Shown: positions 16,579-26,267 of the stretch, piece after piece
How positions within the stretch are numbered: position 1 is the first letter of the stretch
Layout: the number at the start of each line of letters is the position of its first letter
From: Flavobacteriaceae bacterium
Lineage (GTDB): Bacteria > Bacteroidota > Bacteroidia > Flavobacteriales > Flavobacteriaceae
Assembly: GCA_019634365.1 (NCBI GenBank)
Contig: JAHQVM010000070.1
Location: forward strand, 1 to 64,000
Direction: 5' to 3'
DNA length: 64,000 bases
Notes under the pieces: generated by a model
Database searches by the model: none
Told to the model about the DNA's origin: nothing
The model's input: the letters and a program-made list of their open reading frames with translations, nothing else
Translations under genes and position numbers: made by a program

Positions 16579-16962
16579 TTATTTCTGCATGTTCTTGGCC
16601 TCTATGCTCAACGTAGCATGTGGCACCAATTTAAGACGTTCTGGATTAATCAATTTTCCTGTGACACGGCAAATACCATAGGTCTTGTTCTCAATTCGGA
16701 TGAGGGCGTTCTTGAGGTCACGGATAAACTTCTCTTGACGTATCGCCAATTGTGATGAAGTTTCCTTGCTCATTACCTCACTTCCCTCGTCAAAAGCCTT
16801 GAATGTAGGAGAGGTATCGTCCGTTCCGTTATTGCTATCGTTCTTATAGGCACTTTCAATGAGGTGCAATTGTTCGGTAGCTTTTTCAATTTTGTCCTGG
16901 ATAAGAACCCTGAACTCTTCAAGCTCCTTATCACTATATCGATTCTTAACTTCTTGAGCCAT
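16579..16962 (-). CDS. TraR/DksA-family protein with degenerate zinc finger
   Basis: A 127-residue protein with an N-terminal coiled coil (about 10-85, with KDNALIRIENKTYG-like joining) and a C-terminal segment matching the DksA/TraR zinc-finger frame YGICxxxGxxIxxxRLxxxPxAxxS. Only the first Cys of the usual four remains; the others read Thr, Ser and Ala. The family binds RNA polymerase through its secondary channel and modulates transcription with ppGpp, but some members work without zinc. The gene starts one base after ileS stops, so the two are co-transcribed. It is followed by a terminator. Confidence 0.9.
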   Translation of the reverse strand: MAQEVKNRYSDKELEEFRVLIQDKIEKATEQLHLIESAYKNDSNNGTDDTSPTFKAFDEGSEVMSKETSSQLAIRQEKFIRDLKNALIRIENKTYGICRVTGKLINPERLKLVPHATLSIEAKNMQK

Positions 16963-16963
16963 A

Positions 16964-19900
16964 TTAATTATGTTTTTTAATGCTTAATCGAGTTGCAATA
17001 TCATCGAAAGTAATTTCCGTTCCTTCTCCTACTTCCGCTTCAAATTGCAATACCTCGGTCAAGGTTTCTTGTTTAATGTAAGCTATGTTCTGCTCTACCG
17101 CAGATTTCAGGTTTTTGTCCTCTTGTACTGTTATTTCAACACGGTCTGTAACTTCAAACCCTGAGTCTTTTCTCAAATTCTGAATTCGATTCACCAACTC
17201 CCGCGCAATCCCTTCATTCCTCAGTTCTTCGGTAATGGTAACATCCAAGGCTACTGTGATTCCTCCTGCATTTGCCACCAACCAGCCTTCAATATCCTGA
17301 GAGCTAATGATCACTTCATCGAGGCTTAATGTAACATTTTTTTCGTTAAACAAAACAGAAATATTCCCATCTTTTTCAAATCGCGATATTTCTTCTTGTC
17401 CAAACGAACTGATTGCCTGAGCAATGCCTTTCATGTCCTTGCCAAAGCGCGGCCCCAATTTCTTGAAATCGGGCTTTATTTGCTTCACCAAAATCCCAGA
17501 TCCTTCATCGATCAGTTCAATCTCCTTCACGTTCACTTCACTCTTGATTAGATCGGAAACCGCCAAAATCTCTTCTCTTTCGGCTACATCCAAAACCGGT
17601 ATCATTATTTTCTGAAGTGGCTGCCTCACCTTGATCTTCTCGCGCTGTCGTAACGATAAAACCAGGGAGCTTATTGTTTGCGCACGCTGCATTTTTCGCT
17701 CCAGCTCGGTATCGATATACGTCGCATCAAACTTCGGAAAGTTACTCAGGTGTACCGAAATAGGGGCTTCCTGAACCACTCCTGCCGTTAAATCCCTGTA
17801 CAAACGGTCCATAAAGAAAGGGGCTACCGGCGCTCCCAATTGGGCCACGGTTAGCAAACAGGTATGAAGTGTCTGATAGGCACTTATCTTATCTTCGGCA
17901 TAACTTCCTTTCCAATAGCGTCTCCTGCTAAGCCGCACGAACCAGTTACTCAGGTTTTCCTGAACAAACTCGGAAATGGCACGTGTAGCGCGCGTAGGTT
18001 CGTAATCCCCGTAGGCCTGATCCACCTTCTGAATTAAGGTATTCAATTCTGAAAGGATCCATCGGTCGATTTCGGGTCGCTTATTCAATGGGATTTCGGC
18101 TTCTTCGTAGTTGAAATCATCCAAATTGGCGTACAAGCTGAAGAAACTATAGGTATTGTATAGTGTTCCGAAGAATTTATTTCTCACTTCAGCAATGCCG
18201 TCGCTATCAAATTTGAGATTATCCCATGGATTGGCATTGCTAATCATGTACCAGCGGGTCGCATCTGGGCCGTATTGGGCCAAGGTATCGAATGGATCCA
18301 CGGCATTCCCCAATCGCTTGGACATTTTCTGACCGTTTTTATCCAGTACCAAACCATTGGATACTACATTCTTGTAGGCTACATCATCGAAAATCATCGT
18401 AGCAATGGCGTGCAGGGTATAAAACCAACCACGCGTCTGGTCCACTCCTTCGGCAATGAAATCGGCCTTTCGCCATGTATTTTCAACCTTCTCCTTATTC
18501 TCAAACGGATAGTGCCATTGCGCATAGGGCATAGAACCACTATCAAACCATACATCGATGAGATCGGCTTCACGCTTCATAGGTTTCCCCGATGGAGAAA
18601 CCAGGACGATCTGGTCGACTATGTTTTTGTGAAGATCGATCTTATCGTAGTTCTCTTCAGAAAGGTCGCCCACGACGAACTCTTCAAAAATATCTTTATC
18701 CATATGGCCTGTCGCAACCGACTTCGCCATCTCTGCCTTCAGTTCTTCTACCGAACCGATACAGATTTCTTCTTTTCTATCTTCGGTACGCCAGATGGGC
18801 AAAGGAATTCCCCAATATCTGGAACGCGAAAGGTTCCAGTCGTTGGCATTGGCCAACCAATTTCCGAATCGTCCCTCACCAGTTGCCTTAGGCTTCCAGT
18901 TGATGGTTTGATTGAGCTCAAACATGCGGTCCCTGAACGAGGTTACTTTTATGAACCAAGAATCGAGGGGATAATACAGGATCGGCTTGTCTGTTCTCCA
19001 ACAATTCGGGTAACTATGAACATATTTTTCGACTTTGAAAGCCCTGTTCTCTATTTTGAGTTTTATAGCGAGCTCTACATCTATACTCTTTTCGGGTGCT
19101 TCGCCATCATTGTAATATTCGTTCTTTACATACTTCCCACCAAATTCTCCCATTTCGGGTCGGAAACGTCCTTGAAGGTCCACCAAAGGAACCAGGTTTC
19201 CATTTTCATCCTTTACCAACATTGGAGGCACTTCTGGTGTTGCCTCTTTGGCCACTTTAGCATCGTCTGCTCCAAAGGTAGGTGCTGTATGCACAATTCC
19301 GGTACCGTCTTCGGTGGTTACAAAGTCTCCGGAGATAACACGGAAGGCATTTTCAGGATTTTCAAAAGGCAAAACGTAATCCAACAATTGCTCATAGCGA
19401 ATGCCCACCAAGTCGGCTCCCTTGAATTCTTTTTCGATAACAAAGGGAATCTTTTTAGCCCCTTGTTCGTAGTTCGCTAAGGCCGATTCGCCTTCAGCAA
19501 CTTCATATTTCCCGGTCAATTGTTTTCCAACTAAATTCTTGGCCAGTATAATGTGGATGGGCTCGAAGGTATATTGGTTGAAGGTCTTCACCAATACATA
19601 CTCTATTTTGGGGCCGACGGTTAAAGCCGTATTACTTGGCAGGGTCCAAGGTGTGGTCGTCCAAGCTAAGATATGCACATCGCCATATCCCTGAAGGAAA
19701 TCGGGAAGGGTTTCTGGCAGGGTCTTAAACTGCGCCACCACCGTAGTATCGGTCACATCCTGATAGGTTCCAGGTTGATTTAACTCGTGAGAACTCAATC
19801 CCGTTCCTGCCTTCGGGGAATAGGGCTGAATCGTATAGCCTTTATAGAGCAAATCCTTGTTGTAAATCTGCTTGAGCAACCACCATACGGTCTCCATGTA

Positions 19901-20368
19901 TTTGGATTTGTAGGTGATGTACGGATCGTCCATATCTACCCAATACCCATAGCTCTCGGTGACCTTATTCCAAACATCGGTATAGCGCATCACCGCTTTT
20001 CTACAGGCAGCATTGTACTCTTCTACCGATATCTTCTTACCGATATCTTCCTTGGTGATCCCCAACTCCTTTTCAACACCCAACTCGATAGGGAGTCCAT
20101 GAGTATCCCATCCTGCTTTACGATCTACTTTAAATCCTTTCTGGGTTTTGTAGCGACAAAAAATGTCTTTGATAGCGCGTGCCATCACGTGGTGAATACC
20201 GGGTAAGCCATTGGCCGATGGCGGTCCTTCAAAGAATACATAGGGTTCACTTCCCTCGCGAATGGAAATACTCTGCTCGAAAATGTTTTCACGTTTCCAA
20301 AAATCGAGTAGTTCCTCTCCCAGTTTGGGAAGGTCTAAGCCTTTGTATTCTTTAAATTTTGTGCTCAT
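16964..20368 (-). CDS. ileS: Isoleucyl-tRNA synthetase
   Basis: A 1134-residue class I synthetase, longer than the roughly 940 residues of E. coli IleS and matching the eukaryote-like type. The HIGH region reads GPPSANGLPGIHHVMARAIKD (near 48-68), the editing (CP1) domain includes AWTTTPWTLPSNTALTVG, and the KMSKS loop is KMSKRLGN. An anticodon-binding domain and a C-terminal extension follow. It charges tRNA-Ile with isoleucine in the cytoplasm. It heads an operon with the TraR/DksA gene. The HIGH variant seems typical of Bacteroidota. Eukaryote-like IleS enzymes are often less sensitive to mupirocin; whether that holds here is inference. Confidence 0.97.
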   Translation of the reverse strand: MSTKFKEYKGLDLPKLGEELLDFWKRENIFEQSISIREGSEPYVFFEGPPSANGLPGIHHVMARAIKDIFCRYKTQKGFKVDRKAGWDTHGLPIELGVEKELGITKEDIGKKISVEEYNAACRKAVMRYTDVWNKVTESYGYWVDMDDPYITYKSKYMETVWWLLKQIYNKDLLYKGYTIQPYSPKAGTGLSSHELNQPGTYQDVTDTTVVAQFKTLPETLPDFLQGYGDVHILAWTTTPWTLPSNTALTVGPKIEYVLVKTFNQYTFEPIHIILAKNLVGKQLTGKYEVAEGESALANYEQGAKKIPFVIEKEFKGADLVGIRYEQLLDYVLPFENPENAFRVISGDFVTTEDGTGIVHTAPTFGADDAKVAKEATPEVPPMLVKDENGNLVPLVDLQGRFRPEMGEFGGKYVKNEYYNDGEAPEKSIDVELAIKLKIENRAFKVEKYVHSYPNCWRTDKPILYYPLDSWFIKVTSFRDRMFELNQTINWKPKATGEGRFGNWLANANDWNLSRSRYWGIPLPIWRTEDRKEEICIGSVEELKAEMAKSVATGHMDKDIFEEFVVGDLSEENYDKIDLHKNIVDQIVLVSPSGKPMKREADLIDVWFDSGSMPYAQWHYPFENKEKVENTWRKADFIAEGVDQTRGWFYTLHAIATMIFDDVAYKNVVSNGLVLDKNGQKMSKRLGNAVDPFDTLAQYGPDATRWYMISNANPWDNLKFDSDGIAEVRNKFFGTLYNTYSFFSLYANLDDFNYEEAEIPLNKRPEIDRWILSELNTLIQKVDQAYGDYEPTRATRAISEFVQENLSNWFVRLSRRRYWKGSYAEDKISAYQTLHTCLLTVAQLGAPVAPFFMDRLYRDLTAGVVQEAPISVHLSNFPKFDATYIDTELERKMQRAQTISSLVLSLRQREKIKVRQPLQKIMIPVLDVAEREEILAVSDLIKSEVNVKEIELIDEGSGILVKQIKPDFKKLGPRFGKDMKGIAQAISSFGQEEISRFEKDGNISVLFNEKNVTLSLDEVIISSQDIEGWLVANAGGITVALDVTITEELRNEGIARELVNRIQNLRKDSGFEVTDRVEITVQEDKNLKSAVEQNIAYIKQETLTEVLQFEAEVGEGTEITFDDIATRLSIKKHN

Positions 20369-20474
20369 CGCGCCTATATTTTCAATAAGGGTGCGAATTT
20401 ACGGAATTTTTATGCAAAAAACCCACACCTAGAGCGACTTGAGGGAAGAATTTAACCCAAAAATAAAGGGGCAT

Positions 20475-20501
20475 AAAAAAAGCACTGCTAAAAACAGTGC
20501 T
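20475..20501 (-). terminator. Terminator of the 174-residue lipoprotein gene
   Basis: Stem AGCACTG / CAGTGCT (20481-20487 and 20495-20501) with a run of T on the minus strand just below it. Confidence 0.85.
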
Positions 20502-20522
20502 TTCAAAAGAAATCGATTATAG

Positions 20523-21047
20523 TTACTGTCTTACGAATCGCATTTCAGTAGTAATATCGCTTGACTCAGTTTGAGTTTCTTCAGTAAGCATTTCAACCAT
20601 TCTTATTTCACTTTGTGTGAATTGGGTTACTTCATACGTTCCAACTTCGAAACCATCGAGACCACTAATGGTAATCGTTTGATTGTTGGCATCTATAGAA
20701 TATGTCCCAGAGTCGTCAAGTACAAGTATTTCAGTATCTGTTTCTGAAACACCCCCAACTTCCACTGTAGTGGTCACCCTGTATTCACCTTCAATCGTTA
20801 AACTCCCATTTTCATTCATAACAAGTACGACCTGAAAAGTATCTCCGACAATATCGGTATTGGCAGTGACTGGGATTCCTTGTACCTCTGTAGTTGTAAC
20901 AATATCAACAGTAAAATAAGTCATATCATATGTCCCTGCGATATTTTCGTTACTCAACAAGAAGGTAGAATCACCATCATCATCTTTTTTACAGCTTACC
21001 ACAGTAAGCGTTATAGCTAGAATAAATAGTAGTTTTTTATAGTTCAT
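20523..21047 (-). CDS. Lipocalin-like lipoprotein, unknown function
   Basis: A 174-residue lipoprotein with lipobox TVVSC (Cys19) followed by KKDDDGD, a polar linker frequently seen in surface-exposed lipoproteins of Bacteroidota. The mature part starts IAGTYDMTYF and continues as alternating Thr/Val/Glu-rich beta strands, like lipocalin-like small beta-barrels. It is monocistronic with its own terminator. No active-site residues were recognised, so ligand and function are unknown. Confidence 0.8.
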   Translation of the reverse strand: MNYKKLLFILAITLTVVSCKKDDDGDSTFLLSNENIAGTYDMTYFTVDIVTTTEVQGIPVTANTDIVGDTFQVVLVMNENGSLTIEGEYRVTTTVEVGGVSETDTEILVLDDSGTYSIDANNQTITISGLDGFEVGTYEVTQFTQSEIRMVEMLTEETQTESSDITTEMRFVRQ

Positions 21048-21174
21048 AAGTAGTAGATTTTGGGGTAAAGATACTCTGTTTTTAAGCTTGAAGATTCGTT
21101 CTAAAACAAATTATTTCCCCAAGTTACTAACACATTTTCTATCTTTAACTCAACTAACATCCAATAGAATTTCA

Positions 21175-22089
21175 TTGAAAAAAATACTTTTCCTCTTACT
21201 ACTGGCATCCTTTGCCGGTCAAGCCCAGGAGTATGTAGATTTGTTTAAAGTGGGTTATGGCCAAACCTTCAACAACGACTTTGAGGGCACCAACAACAGT
21301 ACTGAAGTCAAAACTTTTGAGGTCGACCTCACCTTCCCGGTAGTCCTCAACGACCTTCACGCGCTAATTACGGGTGGGCTCTTTAGCCGAAATAACCTTC
21401 AGTTATTCCCACAGGCCGAATTCTCAAGCCTTTACAGCAGTACGCTGAAATTGGGATGGGCCGCCACATGGAATGAAAAATGGAGTTCGACCCTCGTTGC
21501 GCTGCCCAAAATTGCTTCGGATTACAAGGATATCGATGGGGACGACTTCTACTTGGGTGGAGTTGCCCTGCTGAAATACCAGAAAAAAGAAAACCTCATT
21601 TATCGATTTGGGCTGTATGCCTCTTCGGAAGCCTTTGGCGTATTTAGCACTCCCATTTTTGGATGGTACTACCTAAGCCCCAGTTCCCAATTTGAAATGG
21701 ACGTGTCCTTACCTGTTTCTGCCGACATCAATTATACGGAAGGTGTTTTTACTTATGGGCTGGATTATTATGGCATTGGGCGCAGTTTCAATATTGATGA
21801 AAACAATGCCAATGTTTATGCGGATCTCAGTTCCTTGGAATTTGCTTCTTACATTCAATTTAATGCCTTTGACAAAAGTGTATTACTCCGAGCCAAGTTT
21901 GGATACGCCAGCAATGATTACGAAGTCTACGAACAGGGTGAAAAAATTGATTTGGGAATTGCTGCCTTCAGTTTTGGTGATGACCGTACACAATTGAATC
22001 CCAATATAGGGGGTGGGCTCTTCCTGAGGTTCGAAGCGATCTATCGATTCAATCTACCTGGAGAGGACGATGATCCCGAAAAAAAGTAA
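21175..22089 (+). CDS. Outer-membrane beta-barrel-like protein (DUF6268-like)
   Basis: About 304 residues from the TTG at 21175, which places a normal signal peptide (LKKILFLLLLASFAGQAQ) at the N-terminus; a TTG at 21088 in the same frame would add 29 residues of no clear purpose. The mature protein is rich in alternating aromatic strands (KLGWAATWNEKWSSTLVALPKI, NPNIGGGLFLRFEAIYRFNLP) and ends in an aromatic-rich strand plus a short acidic tail. This fits a small outer membrane barrel. Its role is unknown. Confidence 0.78.
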   Translation: MKKILFLLLLASFAGQAQEYVDLFKVGYGQTFNNDFEGTNNSTEVKTFEVDLTFPVVLNDLHALITGGLFSRNNLQLFPQAEFSSLYSSTLKLGWAATWNEKWSSTLVALPKIASDYKDIDGDDFYLGGVALLKYQKKENLIYRFGLYASSEAFGVFSTPIFGWYYLSPSSQFEMDVSLPVSADINYTEGVFTYGLDYYGIGRSFNIDENNANVYADLSSLEFASYIQFNAFDKSVLLRAKFGYASNDYEVYEQGEKIDLGIAAFSFGDDRTQLNPNIGGGLFLRFEAIYRFNLPGEDDDPEKK

Positions 22090-22100
22090 TAGCTTTAAGT

Positions 22101-22451
22101 ATGGAAAAGTTATGTCCCGAATGTGGTGATAAGATTATTGGGAGGTCCGATAAGAAATTCTGTAGTGATGCCTGCCGTAATGCCCATAATAATGCCTTAA
22201 ACAAGGATACCAAAAATATCATCCGAACTACGAACAATCGCCTTCGGAAAAATCATCGTATTCTGGAAGCATTGAATAGCAATGAGAAAACCAAGGTTAC
22301 CAAGGCAACCCTATTAAAGCACGGTTTTCTGTTCAATTATTTTACCGGAATGTACACCACCAAAAAAGGGGATCATTATTTTTATGTGTACGATCAGGGA
22401 TACCTTGCTTTGGATAATGACTTTTATTTGCTCGTAAAAAGGGAGTTTTAG
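22101..22451 (+). CDS. Zinc-ribbon protein of unknown function
   Basis: A 116-residue cytoplasmic protein. The N-terminus has a four-Cys zinc ribbon, CPECG then FCSDACRN (about residues 5-26), followed by a basic helical region (RTTNNRLRKNHRILEAL) and a C-terminal beta segment with YFYVYDQGYLAL. A similar DUF2116-type ribbon is found in small Bacteroidota proteins. The start is 11 bases after the preceding stop, so it may be co-transcribed with the barrel protein. A nucleic-acid-related role is possible but not demonstrated. Confidence 0.82.
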   Translation: MEKLCPECGDKIIGRSDKKFCSDACRNAHNNALNKDTKNIIRTTNNRLRKNHRILEALNSNEKTKVTKATLLKHGFLFNYFTGMYTTKKGDHYFYVYDQGYLALDNDFYLLVKREF

Positions 22452-22468
22452 CAGGAACGAAACCTTTT

Positions 22469-22933
22469 CTATTTCCAACTGTGCCCTTTAAGCTGAAGTG
22501 CAGCTTTCAAGACATCTTTCTGACTAATAAGCCCAACCAATTTACCGTCGTTAACGATGGGGAATCGTCTTCTTCTGGAAGATAAAAAACGGTCGGCAGC
22601 ATCGAAAACATTCATCTCACCGTCTATGGTTTCCACTTCGGTAGCCATATGGTCTTCTACCTTTACGTCCTCCATAGGCTGATTGTAATAGCGACTGTTG
22701 CTGATCTGCTTCATACAATCACCTTCAGAAATAATCCCAATGAGCTCATTTTTTTCATTCACTACTGGACCACCGGAAATTTTCTTTTTGATAAGTGTAT
22801 TCATGACTTCCATCACACTCTGATCGGGACGAAATGTAACAAGATTAGTGCTCATATAATCGGATACCTTGATATTTTCTGAAGATCCTTTTGTGGGTTT
22901 TGCCCTTCTTCCGATATAACTTTTAATGCCCAT
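22469..22933 (-). CDS. Paired CBS-domain protein
   Basis: A 154-residue soluble protein consisting of a short N-terminal segment and two CBS motifs (about 22-80 and 90-150). Motifs such as MEVMNTLIKKKISGGPVVNEKNELIGIISEGD and RRRFPIVNDGKLVGLISQKDVLKAAL are typical. CBS pairs bind adenosine nucleotides and act as energy or redox sensors. No catalytic domain is attached, so its partner is unknown. It is monocistronic and convergent with the zinc-ribbon gene. Confidence 0.93.
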   Translation of the reverse strand: MGIKSYIGRRAKPTKGSSENIKVSDYMSTNLVTFRPDQSVMEVMNTLIKKKISGGPVVNEKNELIGIISEGDCMKQISNSRYYNQPMEDVKVEDHMATEVETIDGEMNVFDAADRFLSSRRRRFPIVNDGKLVGLISQKDVLKAALQLKGHSWK

Positions 22934-23072
22934 AATGTTAGGTTTTTATCTTCTTAAATATAGGAAAATTTGTGGACTGAAAAAACCAATCATGATTGAA
23001 AATGAGCCTCGAAGCATCTGGATTTAACATTTCACCAATTATATGTACTTTTAGGAAACCAAAGCCAATTTA

Positions 23073-25421
23073 ATGAAACGACAATTCGCCTTCCTATCCC
23101 TACTTCTATTACTTGCCCTTACCTATTATAGCTTTTATAGTCTCATGCCAAGAAAAATGGTGCCAGCTTCTGCACCGGATACCGAATTTTCTGCAGAAAG
23201 AGCTTTGATTCCCCTGAAGGAAATAAGCAAAGCCCCGCATTTTATTGGTAATGACGAACATGCTCGCGTACGGGAGTACTTGGTGCAGCAATTGAATGGT
23301 TTGGGCCTCGCTGATGTGCAAACGCAGGAAGGATTTATTTATAACGACTGGGGCGGATTGGTAAAACCCATTAATATCATGGGGCGTATAAGAGGAACAC
23401 AGCCCGGGAATTCACTGCTTATTTTTGCGCATTACGACAGTGCCATGGTTCCTTCGTTTGGTGCCAGTGATGCTGGAAGTGGTGTGGTTACCATTTTGGA
23501 AGCGGTGAGGGCGTATCTCGCTAAAGGGGTTCAACCCAAAAACGACATCATTGTGTTATTTACCGACGCTGAAGAAATTGGCCTGGATGGAGCAGATTTG
23601 TTTGTGAATCAACACCCATGGGCCAAAGACATTCGATTGGCCCTCAACTTCGAAGCTCGAGGAAGCGGTGGGCCGAGTAATATGATCTTGGAAAGCAACC
23701 AAGGCAATCACAATATCATCCAGTCTTTTATTGATGCCGGTGTGGAATATCCGTTGGCCTCTTCGCTCATGTACAGTATCTATAAAATGCTCCCTAATGA
23801 TACCGACTCTACAGTATTGCGGGAAGATGCTGATATCGATGGTCTTTTCTTTGCCTTTATCGACGATCACTTCGATTACCATACTGCGAATGATAATTTT
23901 GAAAGACTGGATCGCAATACATTACAGCATCAGGGGAGTTATTTACTTCCTTTATTACACCATTATGCAGATGCAGATCTCACCAATATGAAAAGCGATA
24001 GGGACGATGTGTATGTAAACCTCCCTTTTATTGGAATGATTAGTTATCCTTTTTCTTGGATTCTTCCCATGCTGCTGCTAGCTGCCTTTATACTATTATT
24101 CCTAATTTATCTTGGAATTAAAAACGACACCTTACACCTCAAAGCCATAGGTAGAGGATTCGGGGCGCTACTCACCTCGCTGGTAATTTGTGGCTTGGTT
24201 GGATTTTTTGGATGGTCATTACTGTTGAAAATTTATCCGCAATACAATGAAATTGATCACGGCTTTACCTATAACGGGCATACGTACATCGCTTTCTTCG
24301 TAGTACTTTCCTTGGCCATTACCTTTATGGTGTATCGTAGATTCAAAATTAAAGATGTTGCCAGTGCTTATGTCGCTCCCCTATTTTTATGGTTATTAGT
24401 AAATACTGCTGTATTCCTAATCATTAAGGGAGGTGCCTATTTTATCATTCCTGTCTTTTTTGGCCTTTTGGCATTTTGGGTACTCACCCGTCAGGAAAAG
24501 CCAAATTTAATTCTAATGGTATTGCTGGCAGCTCCAGCAGTTTTCATCTTTGCACCGCTTATTCAGTTCTTCCCGGTTGGACTTGGATTGGAGATGTTGG
24601 TGATTAGTTGTGTGTTTACCGTATTGCTATTTGGTTTGGTCTATAATGTCTTAGGTTTTTACAAAGGAAAACGATTGTTTTCCTTATTCTTCTTCATCCT
24701 AGCTTTTGGGTTTTTTGTAAGCGCTCATTTTGATAGCAGTTATGATGAAGATCGGCAAAAGCCCACCAGTTTGTTGTATTATCAAAACGCCAATGATGGC
24801 AACGCCTATTGGGTAACCTATGACCAAAATCCAGATGAATGGGTCAAAGGATATTTAGGAGACCAACCCGAAGAGGCATCAAAATACGTTACAAGCTCTG
24901 CTGGTAGTAAATACAACACGGGGTATAGTTTTGCAGCGCCCGCACCAAAAATCAATATCCCTTCTTTCGATTTGCGATTGGAAAAGGATACGCTAGTAAA
25001 TAATAATGAAGAAGTGACTTTTACGCTAGTACCGAAAAGGGACGTTCACATCCTTAGGCTTTATGCCGATTCCACGGTTGTATTCAACTCCCTTGCCTAT
25101 AATGGAATGAAAGTGAAACCCGATAGTACAGGCGTCCTTCTGGGAGATCGGGAAAGCAATTTCTTGATGCACTATAATGTTTCAGAGAGTGATTCCTTGG
25201 AGGTATCGTATTCGCTGCCCGCAGGAACAGACCCCAATTTCAGCGTTCTGGAATATTCCTTGGATCTTATGGACAATCCATTATTTACCATAAACAAAAG
25301 ACCTGTGCATGCCATGCCTACGCCCTTCGTTACCACCGATGCGGTAATTGTTAAAAAAGACTTGGATCTGGAATCCTTACGGACCGTAAATGACACTTTA
25401 TCAGCACCTTTGAATGAGTAG
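23073..25421 (+). CDS. Membrane-anchored M28-family metallopeptidase
   Basis: A 782-residue protein. An N-terminal anchor (about 5-25) is followed by an M28 aminopeptidase domain (about 45-300), with zinc-ligand segments FAHYDSAMVPSFGASDAGSG, FTDAEEIGLDGADLF, NFEARGSGG and DDHFDYHTANDNFERLD. About eight membrane helices (roughly 330-575) and a C-terminal beta-rich domain complete it. The architecture resembles ER metallopeptidase / vacuolar M28 proteins of eukaryotes. The catalytic domain should face the periplasm and trim peptide N-termini. Its end overlaps the next gene by 8 bases. Confidence 0.9.
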   Translation: MKRQFAFLSLLLLLALTYYSFYSLMPRKMVPASAPDTEFSAERALIPLKEISKAPHFIGNDEHARVREYLVQQLNGLGLADVQTQEGFIYNDWGGLVKPINIMGRIRGTQPGNSLLIFAHYDSAMVPSFGASDAGSGVVTILEAVRAYLAKGVQPKNDIIVLFTDAEEIGLDGADLFVNQHPWAKDIRLALNFEARGSGGPSNMILESNQGNHNIIQSFIDAGVEYPLASSLMYSIYKMLPNDTDSTVLREDADIDGLFFAFIDDHFDYHTANDNFERLDRNTLQHQGSYLLPLLHHYADADLTNMKSDRDDVYVNLPFIGMISYPFSWILPMLLLAAFILLFLIYLGIKNDTLHLKAIGRGFGALLTSLVICGLVGFFGWSLLLKIYPQYNEIDHGFTYNGHTYIAFFVVLSLAITFMVYRRFKIKDVASAYVAPLFLWLLVNTAVFLIIKGGAYFIIPVFFGLLAFWVLTRQEKPNLILMVLLAAPAVFIFAPLIQFFPVGLGLEMLVISCVFTVLLFGLVYNVLGFYKGKRLFSLFFFILAFGFFVSAHFDSSYDEDRQKPTSLLYYQNANDGNAYWVTYDQNPDEWVKGYLGDQPEEASKYVTSSAGSKYNTGYSFAAPAPKINIPSFDLRLEKDTLVNNNEEVTFTLVPKRDVHILRLYADSTVVFNSLAYNGMKVKPDSTGVLLGDRESNFLMHYNVSESDSLEVSYSLPAGTDPNFSVLEYSLDLMDNPLFTINKRPVHAMPTPFVTTDAVIVKKDLDLESLRTVNDTLSAPLNE

Positions 25422-26217
25422 ACAAATTGCTATTGCCGGAATGGGATGGTTGGGGCTGCCCCTAGCACATCGCCTTAAATTAATGGGTTATACGGTTAAG
25501 GGAAGTGTTACTTCTCAGGAAAAGGCCGATCAACTTCAAAAAAATGATTGGAAGGTTTTCCCGATCATGATTTCGGAAGGTGGTGTCTCCGGGAATGTTG
25601 AAGAGTTTTTTGATGACGTACGTGATATTATCATCATGATTCCCCCAGGGCTTCGGCGCAATTCCGGTGCGGACTATGTATTAAAAATGTCGCATTTACT
25701 GTCAGAAATCGAGGCCTCTTCCATAGAAAATATCGTTTTTGTAAGCAGTACTTCGGTCTATGGTGATGCTCAGGGCACTGTAACCGAAAAGGATCTCCCT
25801 AAACCTGAAACCGAGGCAGGACGCCAATTACTGCAGGTTGAGCAACTTTTTTTTACTTCCAATTGCAATACCAGTATTGTTCGGTTTGGCGGTTTGTTCG
25901 GAGGAAGCCGACAACCAGCGCGATATTTGGCAGGGAGGGAAAACCTTAGCAATGGTAATGCTCCTGTGAATCTCATTCATCGCGATGATTGTATTTCGGT
26001 GTTGGTGAAAATACTGAACCAACGGGCTTTTGGGCATATTTTTAACGCAGTGCACCCCAATCATCCTTCCAAATCATCTTATTATGTTCAAAAAGCGAAA
26101 GAACTTGGCTTAGAACCTCCTACGTTCACTAAAGGCGAATCGGCCAGCTCCTTTAAACAAGTGGATTCTGTTCATTTGAAAGAATACTTGGATTTCAGCT
26201 TTTCAAACGAGCTTTAG
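25414..26217 (+). CDS. NAD(P)-dependent epimerase/SDR-like protein (YeeZ-like)
   Basis: A 267-residue protein with an N-terminal Rossmann nucleotide motif IAGMGWLGLPLAHRL (GxGxxG) and the segment VFVSSTSVYGDAQGTVTE, an extended-SDR-like active-site region in which the usual YxxxK is not obvious. RFGGLFGGSRQPARYLAG and NLIHRDDCISVL are typical of YeeZ/NAD-binding family proteins. The substrate is unknown. It overlaps the M28 peptidase gene by 8 bases, suggesting co-expression, though no functional link is evident. Confidence 0.87.
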   Translation: MSRQIAIAGMGWLGLPLAHRLKLMGYTVKGSVTSQEKADQLQKNDWKVFPIMISEGGVSGNVEEFFDDVRDIIIMIPPGLRRNSGADYVLKMSHLLSEIEASSIENIVFVSSTSVYGDAQGTVTEKDLPKPETEAGRQLLQVEQLFFTSNCNTSIVRFGGLFGGSRQPARYLAGRENLSNGNAPVNLIHRDDCISVLVKILNQRAFGHIFNAVHPNHPSKSSYYVQKAKELGLEPPTFTKGESASSFKQVDSVHLKEYLDFSFSNEL

Positions 26218-26267
26218 GGTTCGTCAAGATTGGTTATCTTTAGAAATCCAATTTTTAAACCATCCTC

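Noticed and set aside
18275-19480. Long 401-codon plus-strand ORF
   Set aside because: Lies entirely antisense to ileS, with unrelated composition and no motif; it is a shadow of the synthetase gene.
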